Assembly: GCA_018380885.1 (NCBI GenBank)
Contig: JAGZSY010000003.1
Location: forward strand, 259,814-323,813
DNA length: 64,000 bases
Direction: 5' to 3'
Origin: Enterocloster asparagiformis
GTDB lineage: Bacteria; Bacillota; Clostridia; Lachnospirales; Lachnospiraceae
Below the pieces are notes generated by a model. The model did no database searches. It was not told the origin of the DNA and saw nothing but the letters and a program-made list of their open reading frames with translations. Below, piece after piece: positions 34,311-42,971 of the stretch; within the stretch, counting starts at the first letter, position 1, and each line of letters starts with the position of its first letter. A program made the position numbers and the translations under genes.

Positions 34311-34470
34311 TTATACTATTGTATCAAAAGCAAAACGGCCGGCTTTTAGTTTTAATCGCGATTTGACACGGAAATCTCAATTCCGGCGCCTCCGGACCGG
34401 GCTGCGGCTGCGGCGTGTTTCGCCCGGCTGCCACTGTCTGGGGGCACGGGACGTATGAAGGAGGAACAAC

Positions 34471-35820
34471 ATGAGTGCGGAAAGGCAAGAAAGCAAACTG
34501 ATACGAAATCTGAGCTTCTGGGATTTGATGGCGATTTCGGTGGGCCAGATCATCGGAGCGGGAATCATGTCGTCAACCGGCGTGGCCATCGGCATGACCG
34601 GTACCGGCGTGGTGCTGGCGTTTCTGCTGTCCCCGATCCTGACCATTATCAGCATTTTTCCAATCGCAATTTTGGGCGCCACGGTGCCCACCACAGGCGG
34701 ACCGTACCGCTATTGCAGCCGTCTGCTGGGGAAAACGCCCGGCATGATCTATCTGCTGCTCCACATCACAATGAACGTGGGCCTGGCCCAATATGCCCTC
34801 AGCTTTGCCTCGTATCTGGTCAGCATCACCACGGGCCTGGACCAGCACATGGTGGCTATTGTGATTCTCACATTTTTCTTCATCACCAACCTGGTGGGAA
34901 CCAAGTCCGCGGCTGTGCTGAATAAGATCATGAGCGTGGCCTTAATCGGCGGACTGCTGCTGTTCATCGGCTTCGGCCTGCCCAAGGCGGACATCAGCTA
35001 TGTGATTGAACCGTCCCATCTGTTCGCCCACGGCACCTTCGCATTTGTCAGCACGCTGGCGCTGCTGAGCTCGGCCACGGCAGGCGCGCAGGTGGTTGCG
35101 GAGCTGGGCGGAGAGACGAAGGATGCGGGGCGCACCATCCCCAAGGCCATGGTTGCCTCCACCTTTGGCGTGGGCGTGTTCTACGTGCTGATCGCCCTGG
35201 TTGCGGCCGGCGTCCTGCCTATGGACCAGGTTGCCAACCAGCCTCTGACCCTGGTGGCCAGGGAGACCATGCCCGGCATCGCCTTCTACCTGTTTGTGAT
35301 CGGCGCGGCTCTGGGCGCAACGGCCACCACCTTGAACGCCACCCTTTCCTGGGTGACAAAACCCCTGCTGGTGGCCTGCGACGACGGCATGCTGCCCAAA
35401 TCCCTGGGCAACGTGAACAAGCACGGCGTTCCGTGGAAGCTTTTAACCCTGTTCTACCTGGTGGGCCTGATCCCGCTGGCCATGAGGCTGGATATCGCCT
35501 TTATTACCAAGTTTACCACCGCCAACTCGCTGCTCTCCAAGCTGTTCGTGTGCTTTGCGCTGTTTTCACTGGCATCCAAGTCCGGGGATCTGCTCAAACG
35601 GTCCTCCATCAAGCTCAGCCCGTCCGGGGCCAAGGGGATGGCGGTGCTGGGAATGGTGGTGCTCTGTACCCTGAGCTCATCCCTGCTGTTAAACCTGTCC
35701 ATTAAGGTGATCGGCTTTTTGGTGGCGCTGGTTGTGATCGTGCTGATCTATGTGCGCACCTTTGCCAGAAATATTCAGATTGAGAACGACCTGCTGGTGG
35801 ATTATACCAGTGAAAAATAA
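34471..35820 (+). CDS. APC-family amino-acid permease
   Basis: A 449-residue permease of the amino acid-polyamine-organocation family, with about 12 membrane segments and the family start DLMAISVGQIIGAGIMSSTGVAIG. AAGGAGG precedes the ATG. The first gene of the sigma-54 operon, followed by a C-S lyase and a peroxiredoxin-like protein, so a sulfur amino acid such as cystathionine or cystine derivatives is a reasonable but unproven substrate. Confidence 0.88.
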   Translation: MSAERQESKLIRNLSFWDLMAISVGQIIGAGIMSSTGVAIGMTGTGVVLAFLLSPILTIISIFPIAILGATVPTTGGPYRYCSRLLGKTPGMIYLLLHITMNVGLAQYALSFASYLVSITTGLDQHMVAIVILTFFFITNLVGTKSAAVLNKIMSVALIGGLLLFIGFGLPKADISYVIEPSHLFAHGTFAFVSTLALLSSATAGAQVVAELGGETKDAGRTIPKAMVASTFGVGVFYVLIALVAAGVLPMDQVANQPLTLVARETMPGIAFYLFVIGAALGATATTLNATLSWVTKPLLVACDDGMLPKSLGNVNKHGVPWKLLTLFYLVGLIPLAMRLDIAFITKFTTANSLLSKLFVCFALFSLASKSGDLLKRSSIKLSPSGAKGMAVLGMVVLCTLSSSLLLNLSIKVIGFLVALVVIVLIYVRTFARNIQIENDLLVDYTSEK

Positions 35821-35844
35821 TAAGTCCTGAGGAGGAAATTGAAC

Positions 35845-37035
35845 ATGAAATATGATTTTACCACAGTATTAAAGCGTTATGGCTATGGGTCCGGAAAATG
35901 GGATGAGATGCGGCGGGTGAATCCCAATGTGGGCGAGGATGTGATCCCATTTTCCGTCGCAGACATGGAGTTTGTGGAGGCGCCGGAGATTGTGGAAGGG
36001 CTGAAAGCGTTTCTGGACACCACGGTGCTGGGCTATGCCAACGCCACGGACGACTACAAGGAGGCGGTGTGCGCGTGGATGAAAAACCGCCATGGCTGGG
36101 ACGCCAAGCCGGAGTGGATTCTGCCCTCCCACGGCGTGGTGGACGCCTTCTTTTCTGCGATCAAATGCTACACAAACGAGGGTGACGGCGTTATGCTATT
36201 GACGCCGGTGTATTACCCCATGTATACTGGAATACAGGTGAACAACCGGGTGCTGGTGGACTGCCCGCTGGTGAAGCGCGGGGATACGTATGATATCGAC
36301 TTTGAGGACTTTGAGAAAAAGGCCCAGGACCCCAACACCAAGCTGCTGATCCTGTGCAGCCCCCACAACCCCTGCGGCCGCGTGTGGAAGAAGGAGGAGC
36401 TGGAGCAAATCGGCAGGATCTGCAATGAGAACCACGTGCTGGTGGTGGACGACGAGATCCATCACGACCTGATCATGCCGGGCTACGAGCACTATGTGTA
36501 TGCCTCCCTCTCCCCGGAGATGGAGCAGAACTGCCTGGTGCTGACAGCGCCCTCCAAGACCTTCAACCTGGCCGGATTACAGACCTCCAACATCTTTGTA
36601 CCCAACGAAGCGCTGCGGGAGCAGATGATGAGCTTCTTAAAGCGCGGCAGCGCCAACCCCAAGTGCAATATCCTGGGCTACAAGGCGTGCGAGATCGCCT
36701 ACCGCAGCTGCGGAGCGTGGCTGGATGAGTGTATTGAGGTGATCGCGGAGAACAAGCGGGTGATCACCGCGTTCATGGCCGAGCATTTCCCGCAGATCAA
36801 GGTGTGCGAGCTTCAGGCCACCTATCTGCTGTGGATGGACTGGAACGGGCTGGGACTGGATTACAAGGAGCTGGAGCGGATCAACCGTCAGGAGGCGGAG
36901 CTGTTCTTCGACGAGGGCTACATTTTCGGAGCCCAGGGCGAAGGCTTTGAGCGCTGGAACCTGGCCTGCCCCACCAGTTATGTGGAGGCGGCGCTGGAGC
37001 GGATGAAAGGGGCTTACGGCAAGTACGTAAAATGA
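35845..37035 (+). CDS. PLP-dependent C-S lyase, MalY/PatB family
   Basis: A 396-residue fold-type I aminotransferase-like enzyme of the MalY/PatB (cystathionine beta-lyase) family. The Schiff-base Lys lies in LTAPSKTFNLAGLQTSN at about residue 233; the cofactor Asp/Tyr region is HHDLI and the substrate Arg region follows near the C terminus. It would split a beta C-S bond to pyruvate, ammonia and a thiol. The start at 35845 has GGAGG at 9-base spacing; TTG 35839 is an alternative. Second gene of the sigma-54 operon. Confidence 0.9.
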   Translation: MKYDFTTVLKRYGYGSGKWDEMRRVNPNVGEDVIPFSVADMEFVEAPEIVEGLKAFLDTTVLGYANATDDYKEAVCAWMKNRHGWDAKPEWILPSHGVVDAFFSAIKCYTNEGDGVMLLTPVYYPMYTGIQVNNRVLVDCPLVKRGDTYDIDFEDFEKKAQDPNTKLLILCSPHNPCGRVWKKEELEQIGRICNENHVLVVDDEIHHDLIMPGYEHYVYASLSPEMEQNCLVLTAPSKTFNLAGLQTSNIFVPNEALREQMMSFLKRGSANPKCNILGYKACEIAYRSCGAWLDECIEVIAENKRVITAFMAEHFPQIKVCELQATYLLWMDWNGLGLDYKELERINRQEAELFFDEGYIFGAQGEGFERWNLACPTSYVEAALERMKGAYGKYVK

Positions 37036-37060
37036 TTGACTGAAAGGAAGGCGGACTGTT

Positions 37061-37603
37061 ATGAAATTTGAGGTTGGAAAAAAGCTGGAACCATTTTGCT
37101 GCGATACCATATGTCGTGATGGAGTCAGCGCGGCGGATTTGACGGAGGGCGTGCCCACCATGTTTCTCTTTCTGCGGTACTATGGCTGCCGCATCTGCCA
37201 GCTGGATTTACGCGACCTGGATCGGGGCTACGAATCGGTCCGCCAGGCCGGAGGACGTGTGGTGGTCGTCCTCCAGTCCAAACGTGAGATAATGAAGGCG
37301 GCCGCAGAGGAAAAGCCCTTTCCCTACACCGTAATCTGCGACCCGGATCAGAAGCTTTACAAAATGTTTGAGATTCTGCCGGCGGCCGACAAGGATGAGC
37401 TCAAAGGCGGAAACGCCCCCCAGAAAACGGCCCGGGCTGCCGAGCTGGGTATGGTGCACGGGGAATTCGAGGGCAACGAGCTTCAGCTCCCCGCCGCAGT
37501 GCTGGTGGACGCGGACATGACGGTGCGCTATGCGCACTATGGCGAGAACGCGGCCGATACACCGTCGGTGGAGGAGATTGTGCGGTTGATTGAGGGATTA
37601 TAA
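37061..37603 (+). CDS. Peroxiredoxin-like (AhpC/TSA) protein
   Basis: A 180-residue thioredoxin-fold protein with the AhpC/TSA-like motif RYYGCRICQ, giving a CxxC pair at Cys43/Cys46, unlike classic peroxiredoxins that carry a single peroxidatic Cys in PxxxT/SxxC. Closest in pattern to the AhpC-TSA_2/PRX-like2 proteins. It could handle thiol or persulfide products of the preceding C-S lyase. AGGAAGG lies before the ATG. Last gene of the sigma-54 operon. Confidence 0.8.
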   Translation: MKFEVGKKLEPFCCDTICRDGVSAADLTEGVPTMFLFLRYYGCRICQLDLRDLDRGYESVRQAGGRVVVVLQSKREIMKAAAEEKPFPYTVICDPDQKLYKMFEILPAADKDELKGGNAPQKTARAAELGMVHGEFEGNELQLPAAVLVDADMTVRYAHYGENAADTPSVEEIVRLIEGL

Positions 37604-37620
37604 AACGTATTATATAAGAA

Positions 37621-37668
37621 AAATGGCTCCGCGTGTCTGGGAACAGACATTGCGGGGCCGTTTTTTAT
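37621..37668. terminator. Terminator after the sigma-54 operon
   Basis: GGCTCCGC...GCGGGGCC with an inner GTCTG/CAGAC stem ends in TTTTTT. The A-rich left side would also serve the convergent GntR gene. Confidence 0.8.
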
Positions 37669-38345
37669 GCGCCGGTATTTTCTTCCTGGTTTTGCGTGAT
37701 GTGCTGAATGACCCCCTCTTTTGCTAATGTGAGGTGCATCTGGTTGATGTGGACCGCTTCTTCCAGGTTGCCGGAAATGATGTGGTCGATCACGGATTTA
37801 TGTTCGCTGACAGAGTCTGCAAACCGCTCTTCTGAGGTGAGAGAGTAGATGCGAAATTGCTGAATGGGCGTATAAATGCGATTGTAGATGTCAATGACCA
37901 GGCTGTTGCCGCTCAGTGAGACGATGAGCTGATGGAGTTTGGTGTCCTCCTCGATATAGGCGTTTATATCGCCGCTCTCATACAAGTCCGTCAGACACTG
38001 TATCATGTCGTTTAACCGCTGTACTGTCTCCGGATTCATCTTTTTGCTGGAATGCCGGATGGAATAGCTTTCCAGCATGCTTCGCACATCGTAAATCTCA
38101 TCGATATCATTGATGGTAAAGCTCTTTACAAATACGCCTTTGTTGGGAAAGTCCACGGCCAAACCCTCATCCACCAGCTGCCGCAGCGCCTCCCGCACAG
38201 GAGAGCGGCTCACACCCAGTCTGCGGGCCAGCTCAGGCTCCTGCAGCCAGTAACCCGGAGGGAAAACGCCATTGCAGATATCATTCTTGATAATCTGGTA
38301 TACCTGACCTTTAATCGTCATAATCGGCTGTTTGCCTGTCGTCAT
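37665..38345 (-). CDS. GntR-family regulator, FCD subfamily
   Basis: A GntR/FCD regulator of 226 residues from the chosen Met. The winged helix includes ARRLGVSRSPVREALRQLVDEGL; the FCD domain keeps DTKLHQLIVSL and EHKSVIDH ligands. Two starts are possible: Met at 38345 (AAGG at 11 bases) or 38354 (2 bases); a longer frame to 38429 is less likely. It is divergent from the larA operon and probably represses it through the palindrome at 38536-38545. Confidence 0.88.
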   Translation of the reverse strand: MTTGKQPIMTIKGQVYQIIKNDICNGVFPPGYWLQEPELARRLGVSRSPVREALRQLVDEGLAVDFPNKGVFVKSFTINDIDEIYDVRSMLESYSIRHSSKKMNPETVQRLNDMIQCLTDLYESGDINAYIEEDTKLHQLIVSLSGNSLVIDIYNRIYTPIQQFRIYSLTSEERFADSVSEHKSVIDHIISGNLEEAVHINQMHLTLAKEGVIQHITQNQEENTGA

Positions 38346-38491
38346 TTCAAACATTTCCTTTCGAAAAAATCTTGTGTTTTTATTATAGTCGCTCAGGAAA
38401 GAAAAGTCAAAGAGATAACGAACAGACAAAAGTGTGTTAAAACTCTGAAATATATGCGAAAAAAATATGCAAAAACAATACCCCCCTACGA

Positions 38492-38545
38492 TTGACAGAT
38501 AAGTATAATCAATTATAATGATGATATAAAGTATGATGTATACAT
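38492..38545 (+). promoter_or_regulatory. larA-operon promoter and palindromic operator
   Basis: TTGACA (38492-38497) and TATAAT (38514-38519) match the consensus at 16-base spacing. The perfect palindrome atgtatacat follows at 38536-38545, about ten bases past the expected transcription start, well placed for repression by the divergent GntR protein. Confidence 0.75.
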
Positions 38546-38579
38546 GGTACTTCTTGCGAGCGAGAAGGAGGAGGGAAAA

Positions 38580-39866
38580 TTGGTATCAATCGAAATTCCG
38601 TACGACAGGGGGACGCTGGACCTCCATGTGGCGGAAAAAAATTTGGCGGCCGTTATCGCTGCGGATTTGCAGTGCAGCAGTCCTGAGAAGGATGAGGCGG
38701 TCTGCGTGGAAGAAGCGCTGTCCGCTCCCATAGGGACAAAAACCCTGCGGGAGTTGGCCGCCGGAAAGCAAAAGGTGGTTGTCGTCACCAGCGATCACAC
38801 CAGGGCGGTACCCAGCAAAATTACACTTCCGCTTCTGCTGCGGCAGGTGCGGGAAGGAAATCCCCAAGCGGATATCACAATTCTGATTGCCACCGGACTT
38901 CACCGGGCACCCACAGAGCAGGAGCTAAGGGGCATGTTCGGGGATGAGATTGTGGATCACGAGCGGATTGTCTCCAATGATGCTTTTGATGAGAAACAGT
39001 TTCGCAAGGTGTGCGATCTTCCCTCAGGGGCGGAATTTTATTGTAATAAGCTGGCCCTGGAGTGCGATCTGCTGATAACGGAGGGATTCATTGAACCGCA
39101 CTTTTTTGCCGGATTTTCCGGGGGGAGAAAAAGTATTTTGCCGGGAATCTGCAATGCGGCGACGGTCAATGAAAATCACAGCTATAAGGCGATATCCAGC
39201 CCGTTTTCCAGTACCGGAGTCCTGAAGGATAACCCAATTCACGAAGATATGCTTGTCGCGGCCAGAACGGTCAATGTGCAGTTTATCCTAAACGTTGCGC
39301 TGAATGCAAAAAAGCAGATTATTGCTGCGTTCGCCGGAGATCTGGAGCGGGCGCATCAGGAGGGGGTGGCATTTATCAGAAGCCGGTCCCAGCGCCGGGC
39401 GGTGACAGGAGATATTGTGGTCACATCAAACGGGGGATATCCGTTGGATCAAAACCTCTATCAAAGCCCCAAGGCTGTGGCTACAGCGGAGGCGTGCGCC
39501 GGGGAGGACGGTGTGATTATCATGTGCTGCTCCTGCTGCGACGGCATTGGAGGCACAAACTTTCAGAAGCTGATCACCTTGGGAACACCGGATGAGATTG
39601 ACGCGTATCTGGCGAAGATTCCGCCCAAGGAGACTATACCGGAACAGTGGTGTGCGCAGATTTATGCCCGTATCCTGAAAAAACATCCTGTAATTCTGGT
39701 AACGGACGGCCTGGATCATCAGATGGTGCGCAGGGCGAATATGATTCCGGCCTCGTCGCCGGATGAGGCGCTGGAGATTGCCCGCCGGATTAAAGGAGAG
39801 GATGCGCCGGTTGTGGTGATACCGGACGGCGTGGGTGTTCTGGCTGTCAAGGATGAGTCCGAGTAA
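38580..39866 (+). CDS. larA: LarA-family nickel-pincer racemase/epimerase
   Basis: A 428-residue protein of the LarA (DUF2088) family, which racemises lactate or related 2-hydroxy acids with a nickel-pincer nucleotide cofactor. With the TTG start at 38580, residues D72, R75, H108, H174, K184 (cofactor link), H200 (nickel), Y294, Q295 and K298 fall at the same numbers I recall for the Lactiplantibacillus plantarum enzyme. GGAGGAGGG stands five to six bases before this TTG; an ATG at 38544 lacks a site. No cofactor genes (larB, larC, larE) are in the window. The neighbouring dehydratase suggests a different hydroxy acid than lactate. Confidence 0.88.
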   Translation: MVSIEIPYDRGTLDLHVAEKNLAAVIAADLQCSSPEKDEAVCVEEALSAPIGTKTLRELAAGKQKVVVVTSDHTRAVPSKITLPLLLRQVREGNPQADITILIATGLHRAPTEQELRGMFGDEIVDHERIVSNDAFDEKQFRKVCDLPSGAEFYCNKLALECDLLITEGFIEPHFFAGFSGGRKSILPGICNAATVNENHSYKAISSPFSSTGVLKDNPIHEDMLVAARTVNVQFILNVALNAKKQIIAAFAGDLERAHQEGVAFIRSRSQRRAVTGDIVVTSNGGYPLDQNLYQSPKAVATAEACAGEDGVIIMCCSCCDGIGGTNFQKLITLGTPDEIDAYLAKIPPKETIPEQWCAQIYARILKKHPVILVTDGLDHQMVRRANMIPASSPDEALEIARRIKGEDAPVVVIPDGVGVLAVKDESE

Positions 39867-39880
39867 AAGGGGGGAATCAG

Positions 39881-40180
39881 GTGAAGATTGCGTTGAAGGT
39901 ACATGATTCGGACAATGTGGCGACTATTTTTGCCGACGGCGTTTCAGACGGGGCAGAGGTGGAAGTCAGGGATAAAAGGGGAAACAGGGAGTTGGTCACA
40001 GTCTGCGGGACTGTACCCTACGGGCATAAAATAGCGGTTGCTCCCATAAAAGAGGGTGAGCTGATCCGAAAATACGGTGAGGAAATCGGAATCGCCACCC
40101 GGGATATTGCCAGGGGGGAGTACGTGCACGTCCACAATTTGGACAGCATGAGGGGCCGCGGAGACTGGAATGAAAAGTGA
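39881..40180 (+). CDS. UxaA-type dehydratase, small subunit (SAF domain)
   Basis: A 99-residue SAF-domain protein matching the N-terminal part of altronate dehydratase UxaA and the small subunits of split enzymes such as sulfolactate sulfo-lyase SuyA. It ends with the typical HNLDSMRGRGD segment. GTG start with AAGGGGGG upstream. The large subunit begins 10 bases after this stop, so the pair forms a two-subunit lyase. The substrate cannot be read from this subunit. Confidence 0.82.
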   Translation: MKIALKVHDSDNVATIFADGVSDGAEVEVRDKRGNRELVTVCGTVPYGHKIAVAPIKEGELIRKYGEEIGIATRDIARGEYVHVHNLDSMRGRGDWNEK

Positions 40181-40190
40181 GGAGGCTGTT

Positions 40191-41354
40191 ATGGAGTTTC
40201 ATGGGTATGTCCGGCCGAACGGAACGGTTGGGGCGCGCAACGATGTGGCGGTAATTCCCAGCGTCACCTGCGCCAACGATGTGGCGTTAGCAATCTGCCG
40301 TCAGGTGCAGGGAACAGTGACCTACCTGCATCACCAGGGCTGCTGCCAGCTTCCGCCGGATTTAGAACGGGTGACGGACACGCTGATCAGTCTGGGGTGC
40401 AGCCCTAACACATCGGCGGTTTTGATCGTGAGCCTGGGCTGCGAAGGCACGGATTATGAACGGATGGCAGAGGAGATTTCCGCAGTGGGGAAGCGAGTGG
40501 AGATCATCTGTATCCAGGAGGCCGGAGGGGTCAGCAGGGCGATTCAGGCCGGCATCGACATTGCCAGGCAGCTGGTTTTGGAGACCTCCGCTTTGCAGCG
40601 GGAACCGGTGGATATCTCGCGGGTAGTGATGTCTATCAAATGCGGAGCCTCCGACACAACAAGCGGTATGGCTTCCAACTGTGTGATCGGCTATGTGGCG
40701 GACAAGCTTGTTGATCTGGGAGGGACGGTGGTTTTCGGAGAGACCACCGAGTTTATCGGCGGAGAACATTTGCTGGCCAGGAGAGCGGCCTCTCCGGAGA
40801 CGGCTGAAAAGATTTATGAGATAGTGGAACGGATGGAGCGGCGGGCGAAATCCCTTGGCTGTGATATGCGCAGGGGGCAGCCAACGCCTGGCAATATTGC
40901 GGGAGGGCTCTCCAGCATAGAGGAAAAGACGCTGGGAGCAATCGTCAAGTCAGGGACCAGGCCGATCCAGGGGGTCCTGGAATATCCGGAGCGGATAACG
41001 AACCAGAAAGGCCTGTGGATCAAGGATTCACCTGGCCGTGAGCCGGAAATTCTCACGGGAATGGCGGCCACGGGCGCCCAGTGTATGTTATTTTCCACAG
41101 GGCGCGGAGCGCCTCAGGGATTTCCCAGCATGCCGGTCATCAAGATATGCGGAAACCCCAACACATATGAGCGTATGGAACAGGACATGGATATCAACGC
41201 GGGCACCATTATAACGGGAGAGAGAACCATTGAGGAGGTGGGAGAGGAATCGTTCAGGAAGCTGCTGCGCACCCTGAGCGGCGAGCGGACAAAGAACGAG
41301 GCGATTCAATATGTGAGTTCCATTGATATTCATTGTCTGGGGCCTGTAATTTAA
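40191..41354 (+). CDS. UxaA-type dehydratase, large subunit
   Basis: A 387-residue protein corresponding to the C-terminal catalytic part of UxaA/galactarate dehydratase and SuyB. Visible family blocks are GYVRPNGTVGARN, HHQGCCQLP (replacing the usual HGxGCG), VSLGCEGTDY, IKCGASDTTSG and GRGAPQGFPSMPVIKICGNP. These enzymes use iron and remove water (or sulfite) from a 2-hydroxy acid. GAGGAGG precedes 40191; an ATG at 40170 would overlap the small subunit. Together with LarA it suggests epimerisation followed by beta-elimination. Confidence 0.87.
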   Translation: MEFHGYVRPNGTVGARNDVAVIPSVTCANDVALAICRQVQGTVTYLHHQGCCQLPPDLERVTDTLISLGCSPNTSAVLIVSLGCEGTDYERMAEEISAVGKRVEIICIQEAGGVSRAIQAGIDIARQLVLETSALQREPVDISRVVMSIKCGASDTTSGMASNCVIGYVADKLVDLGGTVVFGETTEFIGGEHLLARRAASPETAEKIYEIVERMERRAKSLGCDMRRGQPTPGNIAGGLSSIEEKTLGAIVKSGTRPIQGVLEYPERITNQKGLWIKDSPGREPEILTGMAATGAQCMLFSTGRGAPQGFPSMPVIKICGNPNTYERMEQDMDINAGTIITGERTIEEVGEESFRKLLRTLSGERTKNEAIQYVSSIDIHCLGPVI

Positions 41355-41415
41355 CAGGAGCATTGAGATGAAGCAGAGATAAACGAAGCACTGAGCCTAA
41401 AAAGGAGAAGAGGGT

Positions 41416-42954
41416 ATGAGCCAAAAGGAAAAACAAAAACATGATTCCAGCGAACTGGGCGGATTTTATGGGGCGGTAGAGCGGATTGGAAATAAAATTC
41501 CCAGCCCGGTATTTATGTTTATTGGATTGTTTATTATCACCTACATTGCGGCGTTTATATTGGGAACCCTGGGAGTTGCCGTGGAAAATCCGGCCACAGG
41601 GGAAACTGTGGCAGTGGTAAATCTGCTGACCGCCCAGGGCGTGGCAGAATTTTTGCAGAAAATGGGCAGCGTTTGGATGAACTTCGCACCGCTTCTCACC
41701 GTGCCCGTGTGTACCATCGGATTAGCGGTTGCCAGCCGCAGCGGACTGCTGGAAAATTGCCTGAAAACGGCGGGAGCGGTCAAGGGAAAATGGATTGTCA
41801 CCTTAATCGTAGCGTTTATCGGGGTCAACGCCAACCTGGTGGGAGATGCAGCCTTTGTGATATTCCCGCCGTTAATGGCCATGCTGTTTAAGAGCGTGAA
41901 ACGCAATCCTCTGGCCGGCCTGTTCCTGGGCTTTGCCAGCGTATCCGTGGGATTCGGCGCCAACCTGCTGATGGGTTCTGCCGACGCTTCCCTGGCAGGA
42001 CTGACTGAAGCTGCGGCATCGGTTATTGACCCGACTTACACGGCCAACGCGGCCATGGGCTGGTATTTCCTGTTCGCCTCCGCCTTTGTGGTTACGCTGG
42101 TGGTGTCCTGGGTTACCATTCATGTGATCGAGCCGAAGCTGGAGCGCACAGGAATGGCGGCTGGACACAGGGACGGCGCGGTGTACGAGGGTTTGAACGC
42201 AACTGAGAAGAAGGGCCTGAAAAATGCGCTGATCGCGCTGGTTCTGTTCTTTGTGGCGGTGGCGCTGTGCTGCTTAAAGGGTATGCCCTTCGCGGCACCT
42301 GAGGGCGGAACCATCACCACAGGCATGCTGTTTAAGTGTATTCCCGCGTTGATCATGATTATGTTTTTTGTGCCTGGTTTCGTCTATGGTAAAACAGTGG
42401 GCACCATCCGCAAATTCGGTGATACCATTCCCATGATGCAGGAGGAAATGAAAACCCTGTCCGGTTTCTTTATTGTCTGCTTTTTTGCCGCGCAGTTTAT
42501 CTCCATTTTCGGCGCCAGCAACATCGCCTCCATTATTGCAATTATCGGCGGAAATTTCCTGGTGAATCTGGGCCTGCCCAAGGCTGTGCTTCTGGGAGCG
42601 TTCGTGATTCTGGTCGGCTTTGTCAACTTGTTTATGACGGGAGCATCCGGCAAATGGGCTCTGATTTCCACCATGTTTGTGCCCATGTTTATGATCGCGG
42701 GCCTGAATCCCTCGGCGGTCCAGGTGGCCTACCGCATGGGCGACGGCCTGACCAACAACATTGCCCCCACTCTTCCTTATCTGGCGGTTATTCTGGGGTA
42801 TGCCCAGCAGTATGAGTCGAGAGCCAAGACCGGAACCGTGATGGCGTATATGCTTCCCTACACGCTGATTACCGGGGCTATATGGATTGTATTTCTGGTA
42901 GTGTGGGTAATTGCGGGGCTTCCCATGGGGCCTGGTTACTCTGCGTTGATGTAA
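41416..42954 (+). CDS. AbgT-family transporter
   Basis: A 512-residue membrane protein of the AbgT family (p-aminobenzoyl-glutamate transporter), with about ten to twelve membrane segments, the N-terminal motif RIGNKIPSPVFMFIGLFIITY and the segment GVNANLVGDAAFVIFPPLMAM. AAAGGAG lies before the ATG. E. coli AbgT works with the AbgAB hydrolase; here an M20 amidohydrolase gene follows, the same pairing. Uptake of an amide-linked substrate is likely. Confidence 0.88.
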   Translation: MSQKEKQKHDSSELGGFYGAVERIGNKIPSPVFMFIGLFIITYIAAFILGTLGVAVENPATGETVAVVNLLTAQGVAEFLQKMGSVWMNFAPLLTVPVCTIGLAVASRSGLLENCLKTAGAVKGKWIVTLIVAFIGVNANLVGDAAFVIFPPLMAMLFKSVKRNPLAGLFLGFASVSVGFGANLLMGSADASLAGLTEAAASVIDPTYTANAAMGWYFLFASAFVVTLVVSWVTIHVIEPKLERTGMAAGHRDGAVYEGLNATEKKGLKNALIALVLFFVAVALCCLKGMPFAAPEGGTITTGMLFKCIPALIMIMFFVPGFVYGKTVGTIRKFGDTIPMMQEEMKTLSGFFIVCFFAAQFISIFGASNIASIIAIIGGNFLVNLGLPKAVLLGAFVILVGFVNLFMTGASGKWALISTMFVPMFMIAGLNPSAVQVAYRMGDGLTNNIAPTLPYLAVILGYAQQYESRAKTGTVMAYMLPYTLITGAIWIVFLVVWVIAGLPMGPGYSALM

Positions 42955-42971
42955 GGAAAGAGGATGAGCGT

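Noticed and set aside
41643..41661. TGGCAG-N5-TTGCA, resembling a sigma-54 promoter
   Set aside because: It lies inside the AbgT coding sequence, lacks the consensus C at the -24 box, and nothing starts downstream.
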